64,000 nucleotides of DNA from Streptomyces lavendofoliae. GTDB lineage: Bacteria > Actinomycetota > Actinomycetes > Streptomycetales > Streptomycetaceae. Positions 32,308 through 42,400 of the stretch are shown piece by piece (the first letter of the stretch is position 1; each line of letters starts with the position of its first letter). The position numbers and the translations under genes were made by a program. The stretch spans positions 124,001-188,000 of the forward strand of contig NZ_BMTP01000008.1 in NCBI RefSeq assembly GCF_014649735.1, given 5' to 3'. The notes under the pieces are model-generated. The model was not told the DNA's origin. It did not search any database and saw nothing but the letters and a program-made list of their open reading frames with translations.

Positions 32308-33702
32308 GTGAAGGCCGATTACCAGGACCTGGTCGACGAGATCTCGGCGCTGCTGGGCGCCCCCGCGACGCTGGAGAACCGTGACTTCGGGCTGATCGCG
32401 TTCGGCGCCCACGACAGCGACGACGACACCGCCATGGACCCGGTGCGCACGCGCTCGATCCTGACCAGGAAGTCCACCCCCGCCGTGCGGGCCTGGTTCG
32501 AGGGCTTCGGCATCACGCGGGCGACCGGGCCGGTCCGTATCCCCGCCGCCCCCGACGCGGGCGTCCTGCGCGGCCGCGTCTGCCTGCCGGTACGCCACCG
32601 GGGCATCGTGCTCGGGTACGTCTGGCTCCTCGACGCGGACCCGGGCCCCTCGCCCGACCGGCTGGCCGCGGCCATGGAGGTGGCCGCGCGGATCGGCGGG
32701 CTGCTGGCGGACGAGGAGCGGGCCGACGCGGACCTCTCGCGCGAGCTGCGGGCGGTGCTCACGGCCGAACGGGGCTGGCAGTACGACATGGCCCTCGCCG
32801 CCCTGCGCACCGCGCTCGGCCGGGACGCCGAGGGACTGCACGCCCTGCTGTGCGTCGCGCCGTGGCCGGGCCCCGACACGCCCTCGGTCCGTACGGCGCC
32901 CGGCGTGGCGGCCCTGTGCACGGTGCCGTGGCCGGAGCGCGAGGCAGGGGCCGACGGGCCGGGCGGTGCACCGGCGACGGGCGGGGCGGGCGGGGCCACC
33001 GCCGAGGCGGCGGGCGGCCGCGGGTCGGGTGTACAGGGCACGGGCGGCCCCCCGGCGGGCGGCGCGCGAGCCTCGGGCGGCCGGGGCTCCCTCGCCCACG
33101 GTGGCACCGCGCACGGGCTCCCCGCGGACGAGGTCGCCACGCACGGGCTCGCCGCCCTGGTGCGGCTCCGCTCGGCCGACTCCCCCGCCCCGGCGCTCAC
33201 GGCGGCCACCCGGCTGCGGGACGCGGCGGGCGGCGCCCCCTCCGGCGCCACGCCCACGGCCACGTGGGCGGCGCGCGGGGGCTCCCCCGCCGGCGCCGTC
33301 GTGGGGGTGGCCGATCCGCGGCGGGGGGTGGCCGACCTCGCGGAGGCGTGGCGGGAGGCGACGTCCGCGGCGCGGACGGCCCTGGCGCAGCCACGGCTCG
33401 GACCCCTGGCCCGGTGGGCGGCGATCGGCCCCTACCGCCTGCTGACCGCGCTGCCCCCGGCCCCGCCGCACGACCCGGCGGTACGCGCCCTGCTGGCGCC
33501 CGCGCACACGGAACTGGCCCGCACCGCCGAGGCGTTCCTCGACAACGCGGGCCAGGCGGGCCGCACGGCGGCGGCCCTCGGCATCCACCGCCAGACCCTC
33601 TACTACCGCCTTTCGCGCGTCGAAAACCTCACCGGCCTGGATCTCGACGAGGGCGAGGACCGCCTCCTGCTGCACATGGCCCTCAAGGCGGCCCGCCTGT
33701 GA
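32308..33702 (+). CDS. PucR/CdaR-type transcriptional activator of proline catabolism
   Basis: A 464-residue regulator with a sensory N-terminal half and a C-terminal PucR helix-turn-helix (RTAAALGIHRQTLYYRLSRVENLTGLDLDEGEDRLLLHMALK, ~420-464). Residues ~210-280 are a Gly/Ala/Pro/Arg-rich low-complexity insertion between two folded parts, which looks like a lineage-specific linker. PucR-type proteins often activate a neighbouring catabolic operon in response to its substrate. Divergence from the proline dehydrogenase operon supports proline or P5C as the signal, an inference from context. The start is GTG 32308; upstream extension lacks a ribosome binding site. A very strong hairpin follows the gene. 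Confidence 0.87.
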   Translation: MKADYQDLVDEISALLGAPATLENRDFGLIAFGAHDSDDDTAMDPVRTRSILTRKSTPAVRAWFEGFGITRATGPVRIPAAPDAGVLRGRVCLPVRHRGIVLGYVWLLDADPGPSPDRLAAAMEVAARIGGLLADEERADADLSRELRAVLTAERGWQYDMALAALRTALGRDAEGLHALLCVAPWPGPDTPSVRTAPGVAALCTVPWPEREAGADGPGGAPATGGAGGATAEAAGGRGSGVQGTGGPPAGGARASGGRGSLAHGGTAHGLPADEVATHGLAALVRLRSADSPAPALTAATRLRDAAGGAPSGATPTATWAARGGSPAGAVVGVADPRRGVADLAEAWREATSAARTALAQPRLGPLARWAAIGPYRLLTALPPAPPHDPAVRALLAPAHTELARTAEAFLDNAGQAGRTAAALGIHRQTLYYRLSRVENLTGLDLDEGEDRLLLHMALKAARL

Positions 33703-33831
33703 AGCGCCCCGCCTCCGCCCGGGGGAATCACCCTCCCGAGTGATCGCGATGAGCCGTTCGCCCGCGGCGGCGGCCGGCTCGGCGAGTGGCCAAGGCGCCG
33801 CGCCGGGGGCCCGGACCTCACCCGGGTCGAC

Positions 33832-33870
33832 GAGACCGGCCCGGTGCGCTGAGCGCACCGGGCCGGTCTC
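33832..33870. terminator. Bidirectional terminator between the PucR gene and serA
   Basis: A perfect 18-bp stem (33832-33849 with 33853-33870) closing a 3-base loop, between two convergent stop codons (33702 and 33900). It is one of the strongest hairpins in the window. Confidence 0.82.
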
Positions 33871-33899
33871 GGATGGTTCGGGCCGTTCGGGGGGAACGG

Positions 33900-35501
33900 T
33901 CAGGTGAGGTTCACCGAGCGGGCGGACGTCGCGCCGATCTCCTCGGCGACCTCGGCCAGCACGGGCTGCGGGACCGTGTCGTCGACGGTGAGGACCGCGA
34001 GCGCCTCGCCGCCCTCCGCGGCACGGGCGACCTGCATGCCCGCGATGTTCAGGCCGGCCTCGCCGAGGACACGTCCGACGGTGCCGACGACACCGGGACG
34101 GTCCTCGTACCGCAGGACGACCATGTGGTCGGCGAGCGCCAGGTCCACGTCGTAGTCACCGACGGCGACGATCTTCTGGAGGTGCTTGGGGCCGGCCAGC
34201 GTGCCGGACACCGCCACCTCCTCGCCGCCCGAGAGCGTGCCGCGCACGGTGACCACGTTGCGGTGGTCGGGGGACTCGCTCGACGTCGTCAGCCGGACCT
34301 CGACACCGCGCTCCTGCGCGAACAGCGGCGCGTTGACGTAGCTCACCGTCTCGTCGACGACGTCCTCGAACACACCCTTGAGCGCGGACAGTTCCAGCAC
34401 CTTGACGTCGTGCTGGGTGATCTCGCCGTACACCTCGACGTCGAGCCGGACCGCCACCTCGCCCGCCAGCGCGGTGAAGATCCGGCCGAGGCGCTCGGCG
34501 AGCGGCAGTCCCGGCTTGACGTCCTCGGCGATGACACCGCCCTGGACGTTGACCGCGTCCGGGACCAGCTCACCGGCGAGGGCGAGGCGCACCGAACGGG
34601 CGACCGCGATACCGGCCTTCTCCTGCGCCTCGTCCGTGGACGCGCCCAGGTGCGGGGTGCAGACGACCTGGTCGAGCTCGAACAGCGGTGAGTCCGTGCA
34701 GGGCTCCTTCGCGTACACGTCGAGGCCCGCGCCGGCGACCCGGCCCTCCTTGAGCGCCGAGTACAGCGCCTCCTCGTCGACGATCCCGCCGCGCGCCGCG
34801 TTGACGACGCGGACGGTCGGCTTGACCTTGTGCAGCGCTTCGTCGCCGATCAGGCCGAGCGTCTCGGGGGTCTTCGGCAGGTGGACGGTGATGAAGTCGG
34901 AGACCTCCAGCAGCTCGTCCAGGGTCAGCAGCTTGACGCCCATCTGGGCGGCGCGGGCCGGCTGCACGTAGGGGTCGTACGCGACGATCTTCATGCCGAA
35001 GGCCGACATGCGCTGGGCGACCAGGACGCCGATGCGGCCGAGGCCGACGACGCCGAGGGTCTTCTCGCTCAGCTCGACGCCCGTGTACTTGCTCCGCTTC
35101 CACTCGCCGTTCTTGAGGGCGGTGTTGGCCTGGGGGATGTTGCGCGCGGTGGCGACCAGCAGGCCGCAGGCCAGCTCGGCGGCCGTGACGATGTTGGACG
35201 TCGGGGCGTTGACGACCATCACGCCGGCCTTGGTGGCGGCGGAGACGTCGACGTTGTCCAGGCCCACGCCCGCGCGGGCGACGACCCTGAGCCTGGTGGC
35301 GGCGGCGATGGCCTCGGCGTCGACCTTGGTGGCGGAGCGCACCAGGATGGCGTCCACGTCGGCGATCGCCGGCAGCAGTTCGGCTCGGTCGGCGCCGTTG
35401 CAGTGCCGGATCTCGAAGTCGGGGCCGAGCGCGTCCACCGTGGCGGGCGACAGCTCTTCGGCGATCAGTACTACCGGCTTCTTGGGGGGATGCGAGCTCA
35501 C
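33900..35501 (-). CDS. serA: D-3-phosphoglycerate dehydrogenase
   Basis: A 533-residue type-1 (long) PGDH: substrate and NAD domains, then an allosteric substrate-binding domain (~320-450) and a C-terminal ACT domain (~455-533, VLRYEDRPGVVGTVGRVLGEAGLNIAGMQV). The NAD motif GLGRIG, the RGGIVDEEAL segment and the CTPHLGAST histidine are intact. It makes 3-phosphohydroxypyruvate, the first step of serine synthesis, and the ACT domain binds L-serine for feedback control. The start is GTG 35501; longer frames run into the promoter. It is transcribed separately from ilvC, with a hairpin between them. Confidence 0.96.
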   Translation of the reverse strand: MSSHPPKKPVVLIAEELSPATVDALGPDFEIRHCNGADRAELLPAIADVDAILVRSATKVDAEAIAAATRLRVVARAGVGLDNVDVSAATKAGVMVVNAPTSNIVTAAELACGLLVATARNIPQANTALKNGEWKRSKYTGVELSEKTLGVVGLGRIGVLVAQRMSAFGMKIVAYDPYVQPARAAQMGVKLLTLDELLEVSDFITVHLPKTPETLGLIGDEALHKVKPTVRVVNAARGGIVDEEALYSALKEGRVAGAGLDVYAKEPCTDSPLFELDQVVCTPHLGASTDEAQEKAGIAVARSVRLALAGELVPDAVNVQGGVIAEDVKPGLPLAERLGRIFTALAGEVAVRLDVEVYGEITQHDVKVLELSALKGVFEDVVDETVSYVNAPLFAQERGVEVRLTTSSESPDHRNVVTVRGTLSGGEEVAVSGTLAGPKHLQKIVAVGDYDVDLALADHMVVLRYEDRPGVVGTVGRVLGEAGLNIAGMQVARAAEGGEALAVLTVDDTVPQPVLAEVAEEIGATSARSVNLT

Positions 35502-35640
35502 GTGGGTCCTCACAAGTCCAGTGCGGACGGCCGTCCCGACGGCCGCAGGCGGTGGAGGGGGCTTGCCGCGTGGAAGACGCACGACGCTGTGGGCCTGACG
35601 CGTATGTGTGGAGAAGTGTAGTGGTGGCGGGTGACATCTT

Positions 35641-35690
35641 TTCCGCCGTGGCGGAAGGATCACCCGTCCGTGGTTGGACAGTGGGTCCAA
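35641..35690. promoter_or_regulatory. Two short inverted repeats upstream of serA
   Basis: TTCCGCCGTGGCGGAA (35641-35656, 7-bp arms) and TTGGACAGTGGGTCCAA (35674-35690, 6-bp arms, 5-base centre) lie in the serA promoter region, ~140-190 bases upstream of the start and before the ilvC terminator. They may be operators. I cannot assign a regulator. Confidence 0.4.
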
Positions 35691-35697
35691 AGCGGAC

Positions 35698-35730
35698 GGG
35701 CGGGTCCGGACTGTCTGTCCGGACCCGCCC
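35698..35730 (-). terminator. Terminator of the ilvB-ilvN-ilvC operon
   Basis: A perfect 14-bp stem, GGGCGGGTCCGGAC (35698-35711) with 35717-35730, and a 5-base loop TGTCT. It lies 8 bases after the ilvC stop on the minus strand. Confidence 0.82.
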
Positions 35731-35738
35731 CGCGGGGC

Positions 35739-36740
35739 TTACGCCTCCTCGTTGTCCACCCAGCTCATGAGCTTGCGCAGCTCCTTGCCGGTGGTCTCCA
35801 ACAGGTGCTCGGAGTCCTGCGTCTTGTACTCGTCGTACTTCTTCAGGCCGCCGTGGTACTCGTCCATCCAGTTCTTGGCGAACGTGCCGTCCTGGATCTC
35901 GGCGAGGACCTTCTTCATCTCGGCCTTGGTGGCGTCGGTGATGATCCGCGGGCCGGTGACGTAGTCGCCCCACTCGGCGGTCTCGGAGACCGACCAGCGC
36001 ATCTTCTCCAGGCCGCCCTCGTACATGAGGTCGACGATCAGCTTCAGCTCGTGCAGGCACTCGAAGTACGCGATCTCCGGCTGGTAGCCGGCCTCGACCA
36101 GGGTCTCGAAGCCCGCCTTGACCAGGGCGGAGGTGCCGCCGCACAGCACGGCCTGCTCACCGAACAGGTCGGTCTCGGTCTCCTCGGTGAAGGTCGTCTT
36201 GATGACGCCCGCGCGGGTGCCGCCGATGGCCTTCGCGTACGAGAGCGCCAGCTGGAACGCGTTGCCGGTGGCGTCCTGCTCGACGGCGGCGATCGCGGGG
36301 ACGCCGCGGCCCTCCTCGTACTGACGGCGGACCAGGTGACCGGGGCCCTTGGGGGCGACCAGGGCGACGTCGACGCCGGCCGGGGGCTTGATGAAGCCGA
36401 AGCGGACGTTGAAGCCGTGGGCGAAGAACAGCGCGTCGCCGTCCTTCAGGTTGCCCTTGATGGACTCCTCGTAGACCTGGGACTGGATCGGGTCCGGGAT
36501 CAGGATCATGATGACGTCGGCCTCGGCGGCGGCCTCGGCGGGCGTGACCACGCGCAGGCCCTGCTCCTCGGCCTTCGCCTTGGACTTGGAGCCCTCGTGC
36601 AGACCGACGCGGACGTCGACACCCGAGTCGCGGAGCGACAGCGCGTGGGCGTGGCCCTGGCTGCCGTAGCCGATCACCGCGACCTTGCGGCCCTGGATGA
36701 TGGACAGGTCGGCGTCGTCGTCGTAGAACAGCTCGGCCAC
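35739..36740 (-). CDS. ilvC: Ketol-acid reductoisomerase
   Basis: A 333-residue class I KARI. The Rossmann motif GYGSQG is at 24-29, the beta2-alphaB loop that sets cofactor choice reads VGLHEGSKS, and the metal-binding KARI domain includes LFGEQAVLCGG, FECLHELKLIVDLMYEGG and SETAEWGDY. It converts 2-acetolactate and 2-aceto-2-hydroxybutyrate into dihydroxy acids for valine, leucine and isoleucine synthesis, using Mg and NAD(P)H. The start is GTG 36740 with AAGGAGA 7 bases upstream. It ends the operon after ilvN (75-base gap) and is followed by a strong terminator. Confidence 0.97.
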   Translation of the reverse strand: MAELFYDDDADLSIIQGRKVAVIGYGSQGHAHALSLRDSGVDVRVGLHEGSKSKAKAEEQGLRVVTPAEAAAEADVIMILIPDPIQSQVYEESIKGNLKDGDALFFAHGFNVRFGFIKPPAGVDVALVAPKGPGHLVRRQYEEGRGVPAIAAVEQDATGNAFQLALSYAKAIGGTRAGVIKTTFTEETETDLFGEQAVLCGGTSALVKAGFETLVEAGYQPEIAYFECLHELKLIVDLMYEGGLEKMRWSVSETAEWGDYVTGPRIITDATKAEMKKVLAEIQDGTFAKNWMDEYHGGLKKYDEYKTQDSEHLLETTGKELRKLMSWVDNEEA

Positions 36741-36815
36741 TGGGTCTTCTCCTTGGTGTGCTGATGTTGCGTCCCACCGTACGGCGGGGAGGGATGGGAA
36801 GGTCGAGGGGTCTCG

Positions 36816-37340
36816 CTACGCGGAACGGTCCAGCGCCCGGAGCGAGCGGTCCGTGATGGACCGGGCACCACGCCCTATGGCGATCGTGCCGGACTGGACG
36901 AGTTCCTTGATGCCGAACTGCTCCAGCATCTTCAGCATGGCGTCGAGCTTGTCACTCGAACCTGTGGCCTCGATGGTGACCGCCTCGGGTGAGACGTCCA
37001 CGGTCTTGGCGCGGAACAGCTGGACGATCTCGACGATCTGGGACCGGGTCTCGTTGTCGGCGCGGACCTTCACCAGGACGAGTTCGCGCTGGATCGCCGC
37101 GCTGGGTTCGAGCTCGACGATCTTCAGGACGTTGACCAGCTTGTTGAGCTGCTTGGTCACCTGCTCCAGCGGCAGGTCCTCGACATTGACCACGATGGTG
37201 ATGCGGGAGATGTCGGGGTGCTCGGTGACACCGACGGCGAGCGAGTCGATGTTGAAGCCGCGGCGGGAGAACAGGGCGGCGATCCGGGCGAGGATGCCGG
37301 GAGTGTTCTCCACCAGGACGGAGAGCGTGTGCTTGGACAT
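36816..37340 (-). CDS. ilvN: Acetolactate synthase regulatory subunit
   Basis: A 174-residue ACT-domain protein starting MSKHTLSVLVENTPGILARIAALFSRRGFNIDSLAVG, the signature of the valine-binding ACT domain, followed by the second regulatory domain (ETRSQIVEIVQLFRAKTVDVSPEAVTIEATGS). It activates IlvB and gives valine feedback inhibition. It lies 20 bases after the ilvB stop and is co-transcribed. Length and motifs are normal. The symbol ilvH is also used for this gene. Confidence 0.96.
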   Translation of the reverse strand: MSKHTLSVLVENTPGILARIAALFSRRGFNIDSLAVGVTEHPDISRITIVVNVEDLPLEQVTKQLNKLVNVLKIVELEPSAAIQRELVLVKVRADNETRSQIVEIVQLFRAKTVDVSPEAVTIEATGSSDKLDAMLKMLEQFGIKELVQSGTIAIGRGARSITDRSLRALDRSA

Positions 37341-37360
37341 GTTTCTGACTCAGCTCTCTC

Positions 37361-39220
37361 TCAGTCGTCTTCGTTGTCGCCGAAGTCGGGGCGGACGCCG
37401 CGGGCGGCCATGACCTCGTCGTTGGAGGTGCCGGCGGCGACCATGGGCCACACCTGGGCGTCCTCGTGGACGATGAAGTCGATGACGACCGGGCGGTCGT
37501 TGATGGCGTTCGCCTCCTGGATGACCTTGTCCAGGTCCTCCGGGCGCTCGCAGCGGATCGCCACGCAGCCCATGGCCTCGGACAGCTTGACGAAGTCCGG
37601 GACGCGGGTGCCGGCGCTGGGCTGCTTGCCGTCCGCGCCGGGGCCGGAGTGCAGCACGGTGTTGGAGTAGCGCTGGTTGTAGAAGAGGGTCTGCCACTGG
37701 CGGACCATCCCGAGTGCGCCGTTGTTGATGATCGCGACCTTGATCGGGATGTTGTTCAGCGCGCAGGTGACCAGTTCCTGGTTGGTCATCTGGAAGCAGC
37801 CGTCGCCGTCGATGGCCCAGACCGTCCGGTCCGGCATGCCGGCCTTGGCGCCCATGGCGGCCGGCACGGCGTAGCCCATGGTTCCCGCGCCGCCGGAGTT
37901 GAGCCAGGTGGCGGGCTGCTCGTAGTCGATGAAGTGGGCGGCCCACATCTGGTGCTGGCCGACGCCGGCCGCGTAGATGGTGCCCTCCGGGGCGAGCTGC
38001 CCGATGCGCTGGATGACCTGCTGCGGCGACAGGCTGCCGTCCTCGGGCTGGTCGTAGCCGAGGGGGTAGGTGTCGCGCCAGCGGCTGAGGTCCTTCCACC
38101 AGGCGCTGTAGTCACCGGTGTTGCCCTCGGTGTGCTCCGCCTGGACGGCCTGGACCAGGTCGGCGATGACCTCGCGGGCGTCACCGACGATCGGCACGTC
38201 GGCGGCGCGGTTCTTGCCGATCTCCGCCGGGTCGATGTCGGCATGGACGATCTTGGCGAACGGCGCGAAGCTGTCGAGCTTGCCGGTGACGCGGTCGTCG
38301 AAGCGGGCGCCGAGGGCGACGATCAGGTCGGCCTTCTGCAGCGCCGTGACGGCGGTGACCGCGCCGTGCATTCCGGGCATGCCCACGTGCAGCGGGTGGC
38401 TGTCGGGGAAGGCACCCAGCGCCATCAGCGTGGTGGTGACCGGGGCCTGTGTCAGCTCGGCCAGGACCTTCAGCTCGGCGGTGGCGCCGGCCTTGAGGAC
38501 GCCGCCGCCCACGTACAGGACGGGGCGCTTGGCCTGGGTGATCAGCTTGGCGGCCTCGCGGATCTGCTTGGCGTGCGGCTTGGTCACCGGGCGGTAGCCG
38601 GGCAGGTCGAGCTGCGGCGGCCAGCTGAACGTGGTCCTGGCCTGGAGGGCGTCCTTGGCGATGTCGACCAGGACCGGGCCGGGGCGGCCGGTGGAGGCGA
38701 TGTGGAACGCCTCGGCGATCGTCCTGGGGATGTCCTCGGCCTTGGTGACCAGGAAGTTGTGCTTGGTGATCGGCATGGTGATGCCGCAGATGTCCGCCTC
38801 CTGGAAGGCGTCCGTGCCGATGGCCTTGGAGGCGACCTGACCGGTGATCGCGACCAGCGGGACGGAGTCCATGTGCGCGTCGGCGATCGGGGTGACCAGG
38901 TTGGTGGCACCGGGGCCGGAGGTGGCCATGCAGACGCCGACCTTGCCGGTCGCCTGGGCGTACCCGGTCGCCGCGTGACCGGCGCCCTGCTCGTGGCGGA
39001 CGAGGACGTGCCGGACCCGGGTGGAGTCCATCATCGGGTCGTACGCGGGGAGGATGGCGCCGCCGGGGATGCCGAAGACCGTCTCGGCGCCCACTTCCTC
39101 GAGAGAACGGATGAGGGACTGCGCACCCGTGACGTGCTCAACGGTGGCGGAGGACTGTCCGCCGGTACGGGCCCGCGGCTGCGGATGGTGGGCCCCGGTG
39201 GCCTGCTCGGTCATCGGCAT
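37361..39220 (-). CDS. ilvB: Acetolactate synthase catalytic subunit
   Basis: A 619-residue ThDP enzyme. The catalytic Glu is in LVRHEQGAGHAATGYAQATGKVGV, FAD-binding segments are in the central domain, and the ThDP/Mg motif begins GDGCFQMTNQELVTC and ends in AIINN. It condenses two pyruvates, or pyruvate with 2-oxobutyrate. The start is ATG 39220 (MPMTEQ); ATG 39214 is an equally plausible start. The preceding leader carries an attenuator, so transcription should respond to charged Ile/Leu/Val tRNAs. It heads ilvB-ilvN-ilvC. An acidic NEDD tail ends the protein. Confidence 0.96.
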   Translation of the reverse strand: MPMTEQATGAHHPQPRARTGGQSSATVEHVTGAQSLIRSLEEVGAETVFGIPGGAILPAYDPMMDSTRVRHVLVRHEQGAGHAATGYAQATGKVGVCMATSGPGATNLVTPIADAHMDSVPLVAITGQVASKAIGTDAFQEADICGITMPITKHNFLVTKAEDIPRTIAEAFHIASTGRPGPVLVDIAKDALQARTTFSWPPQLDLPGYRPVTKPHAKQIREAAKLITQAKRPVLYVGGGVLKAGATAELKVLAELTQAPVTTTLMALGAFPDSHPLHVGMPGMHGAVTAVTALQKADLIVALGARFDDRVTGKLDSFAPFAKIVHADIDPAEIGKNRAADVPIVGDAREVIADLVQAVQAEHTEGNTGDYSAWWKDLSRWRDTYPLGYDQPEDGSLSPQQVIQRIGQLAPEGTIYAAGVGQHQMWAAHFIDYEQPATWLNSGGAGTMGYAVPAAMGAKAGMPDRTVWAIDGDGCFQMTNQELVTCALNNIPIKVAIINNGALGMVRQWQTLFYNQRYSNTVLHSGPGADGKQPSAGTRVPDFVKLSEAMGCVAIRCERPEDLDKVIQEANAINDRPVVIDFIVHEDAQVWPMVAAGTSNDEVMAARGVRPDFGDNEDD

Positions 39221-39282
39221 TCTCTTCTCGAAGCTGAGGGTTTTCGCGAGGTTTAGCTGGTTTGGCAGGGAGCCAGTGCAAC

Positions 39283-39316
39283 AAAAAACCCCTCGTGCCG
39301 TGAGGCAAGCGAGGGG
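39283..39316 (-). terminator. Attenuator terminator in the ilvB leader
   Basis: On the minus strand CCCCTCG (39316-39310) pairs with 39295-39289, and an inner TGCC/GGCA stem adds 4 bp around a 4-base loop. The stem is followed directly by TTTTTTG (39288-39282). It lies 43 bases after the leader-peptide stop and 60 bases before ilvB, the standard arrangement for a transcription attenuator. Confidence 0.88.
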
Positions 39317-39358
39317 AGCGCGCCGGTGTGGGTCCGCAGGGCCGTCATCGGGCCGTGC

Positions 39359-39400
39359 TCAGCCGACGCGCTTTCCAAGTACGAGAATTCGGGTGCGCAT
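39359..39400 (-). CDS. ilvL: ilvB leader peptide (attenuation)
   Basis: A 13-codon gene reading MRTRILVLGKRVG, with codons for Ile, Leu, Val, Leu clustered at positions 5-8 and a further Val at 12. A strong GGAGGGAGGG lies upstream of ATG 39400. Ribosome stalling at these codons when branched-chain aminoacyl-tRNAs are scarce would prevent the hairpin at 39289-39316 from forming and allow transcription into ilvB-ilvN-ilvC. Because only 33 bases separate it from the upstream gene's stop, the promoter probably lies within the 3' end of that gene; a CATAGT hexamer on the minus strand at 39463-39458 is a candidate -10 element. Confidence 0.9.
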   Translation of the reverse strand: MRTRILVLGKRVG

Positions 39401-39433
39401 GGCAATGACCCTCCCTCCGGCGCACCGTCAGTG

Positions 39434-42400
39434 TCAAGTGGGTGGGACGCGCGTCTCACTATGTGAGCGCATCGGGTAGGGCGAACGCATGCCCGGAAGG
39501 GCACTCGGCAGGGCGGCGGGAACGCCGTTGGGCACGGTGCCGGCGAGCCCGCCGGGCAGCGTCCCGCGCTCGCTCCCGGACACCCGGTGGCCTCCGGACG
39601 CCCCGGGGGCCCCATAGCCGCTCTCCGGCCGGCCGGGCGGAGCCCCCGGACCCCCGGGGGGCGTCCCGGCGGGGCGGCGGGCCCCCTCGGGCGCCGGGTA
39701 GGGGAGGGCGGCCGGGCCGCCCGGTGGCGCGCTGTCCGGCGGGGCGCCGGCGGGCACGGTCGGAACGGGTGCGACCCGTGGGGCCGCTGAGGCTGCTGAG
39801 GAGCCTGAGGTGACCGGGACGCCGCCCGCTCGGGCGCCGTGGGAGCCGGGCGGGCCGGGCGTGCCGTGGGCTGCCGTACCGGGCGCGGGTACGGGCCCGG
39901 GCGCGGTGGCCGGCGGGCCGTCGGGCGCGCCGTCGGCGGCACCTGGTCCGGCGCCGGAGGGCACGCACGGCCGGGGGCCGTCGGGGAGGGCACCGGAGCC
40001 GTCACGGCGGCCCCGGCCGGGTGGGGCGCCCGGGACGCGTTCGGGCACGGCGGGGTCCGCGCCGGCGCCCGCGGCGCCACCCGGACCGGGCAGGTGGACG
40101 GGTACCGGGCCGGGGGCGGCGTGCGACGCGGTGCTCGGGAGGGCGCTCGGCGCGCCGCTCGGGAGGGCGATGCCGGAACGGGCGCCCGGCACGGCCCCGG
40201 TGAAGGTGGCCGGAAGAAGGCCCGGCCGGGTGCCCGGGGTGAACGCGGGCAGGACGGAGCCGCCGGGCACCGGGTACACGCCCCGCGCCAGGGCGCGGCG
40301 GAGCCGGTGCTCGTCGAGGGGGCCCGAGAAGGCCGCTCCCTGTCCATGGGTGCACCCCATCGCACGTAGGGCCAGGACCTGCTCCGGTACGTCCACCCCG
40401 TCGGCCACGGACTGCATGCCGAGGTCGCAGGCGATGCGGAGCAGCCCACTGGTGATCTTGTGCAGCCGGGCCGATTCGACGACGCCCTCGACCAGGCCCC
40501 TGTCCAGTTTCAGTATGTCGACCGGGAGTCGCCTGAGGGCGTTGATCGCGGCATATCCGCTGCCGAATCCGTCGAGCGCGACGCGCACGCCGAGCCTGCG
40601 CAGCGAGGCCAGGCGCTGCTCCAGCTCGTCGAACGAGATGCGCGGGTCGCTGTCCGACAGCTCGATGATCAGGGATCCGGAGGGGAGCCGGTGCTTGGTC
40701 AGCAGCGCCTCGATCGTGCCGAGCGGCATGGACCTGTCGACCAGCTTGCGCGCCGGGAAGCGGACCGAGACGGGCACGTGGTGGCCGAGCCTGCCGCGCT
40801 CGGCCGCCTGCTCGACGGCCTCTTCGAGGAGCCTGCCGTCGAACTCGGCCGCGCGCTCGGGCTCCTCCGCCACCCGGAGGTACTCGGCCGCGGTGTGGAG
40901 CACGCCCCTGGCGGAGCGCCAGCGGGGCTGGGCCGCGACGGCGGTGATCCGGCCGGTCGCCAGGTCCACCACCGGCTGGTGCAGGAGCACGAACTCGCCC
41001 TCGCGGGAGGCGGTGCGCTTGCGGGAGGCCAGTTCCGTACGGCGTACGACGTCGGCCTGCATCTGGGGCGCGTACAGCTCGACGCGGTTCTTGCCGCCCG
41101 CCTTGGCGCGGTACATGGCGAGGTCCGCGTTGCGCAGGAGGTCACCGGCGTTGATGCCGGCCTCGGCGAACGCGACGCCGATGGACGCGGCGACCCGCAC
41201 CTCGCGGCCCTCGATCCGGTACGGCTGCGAGAGCGTCAGCCGCAGCCGGTCGGCGATCTCCAGGACCTGCGGTTCGCGGGCGGACGGGTCACGGCTGCCG
41301 TCGCCGAGGATCAGGGCGGCGAACTCGTCGCCACCGAGGCGGGCGGCGGTGTCCCCGGCCCGCACCGACTCCTGGAGCCGCCGGGCGGCCTGGACCAGCA
41401 GCTCGTCCCCCGCCTGGTGGCCGAGCCGGTCGTTGACGCCCTTGAAGCCGTCCAGGTCGATGAAGAGCACGGCGGTGCCGGCGTCGCCCGCGCGTCGCCC
41501 GCTGAGCGCCTGGCGGACGCGGTGGGTGAACAGGGCGCGGTTGGGCAGGTCGGTGAGCGGGTCGTGCTCCGCGTTGTACTGGAGCTGCGCCTGGAGACGG
41601 ACCCGTTCGGTGACGTCCCGGCTGTTGAAGATCAGGCCGCCCTGGTGGCGGTTGACGGTGGACTCGACGTTCAGCCAGTCGCCGGTGCCGGACCGGAAGC
41701 GGCATTCGATCCGGGTCGTGGGCTCCTCCGAAGGAGGTGTGGCCAGGAACCGCCGCACCTCGTGGACGACTGCTCCCAGGTCCTCGGGGTGGATGAGGGA
41801 GGCCAGCTCGGAGCCGATGAGCTCGTCCGCCTCCCGCCCGTACACGCCGGAGGCGGCCGGGCTGACGTAGCGCAGCACCCCGTCGGGGGCGGCGATCATG
41901 ATCACGTCGCTCGAGCCCTGCACCAGGGACCGGAAGTGGTTCTCCTTCTGCGCCAGTTCATGCGTGAGCGCGATGTTGTCGAGGAGCATGATCCCCTGGC
42001 GTACGACCAGGGCGAGCACGACCGTGCACCCGGTGAAGACGACGACGCGGTCCACCGTGCGGTCCTCGATGACGTTGTAGAGGATGCCGAGCGTGCAGAC
42101 GGCGGCCGCCAGGTAGGGCGTGAGGGCGGCCAGCGACCCGGCGACGGGACGGCTGTGCGGGCGGGGCCCGCGCGGCGGGGCGGGGCTCTCGGGCGCGCGG
42201 TCGGCGCCCCAGGGGGCGTACGCCAGCAGCAGCGAGCCGGCGAACCACCCCGCGTCGAGGAGCTGGCCGGACCGGTAGTGGTCGCGCAGCAGGGGCGAGG
42301 TGAACAGCGCGTCGCACAGGACGGTCAGGGCGAGCGCGGCGATGGCCGTGCGGACGGCCGAGCGGTTGGCCTGGGAGCGCCGGAAGTGCAGCGCGAGGAC

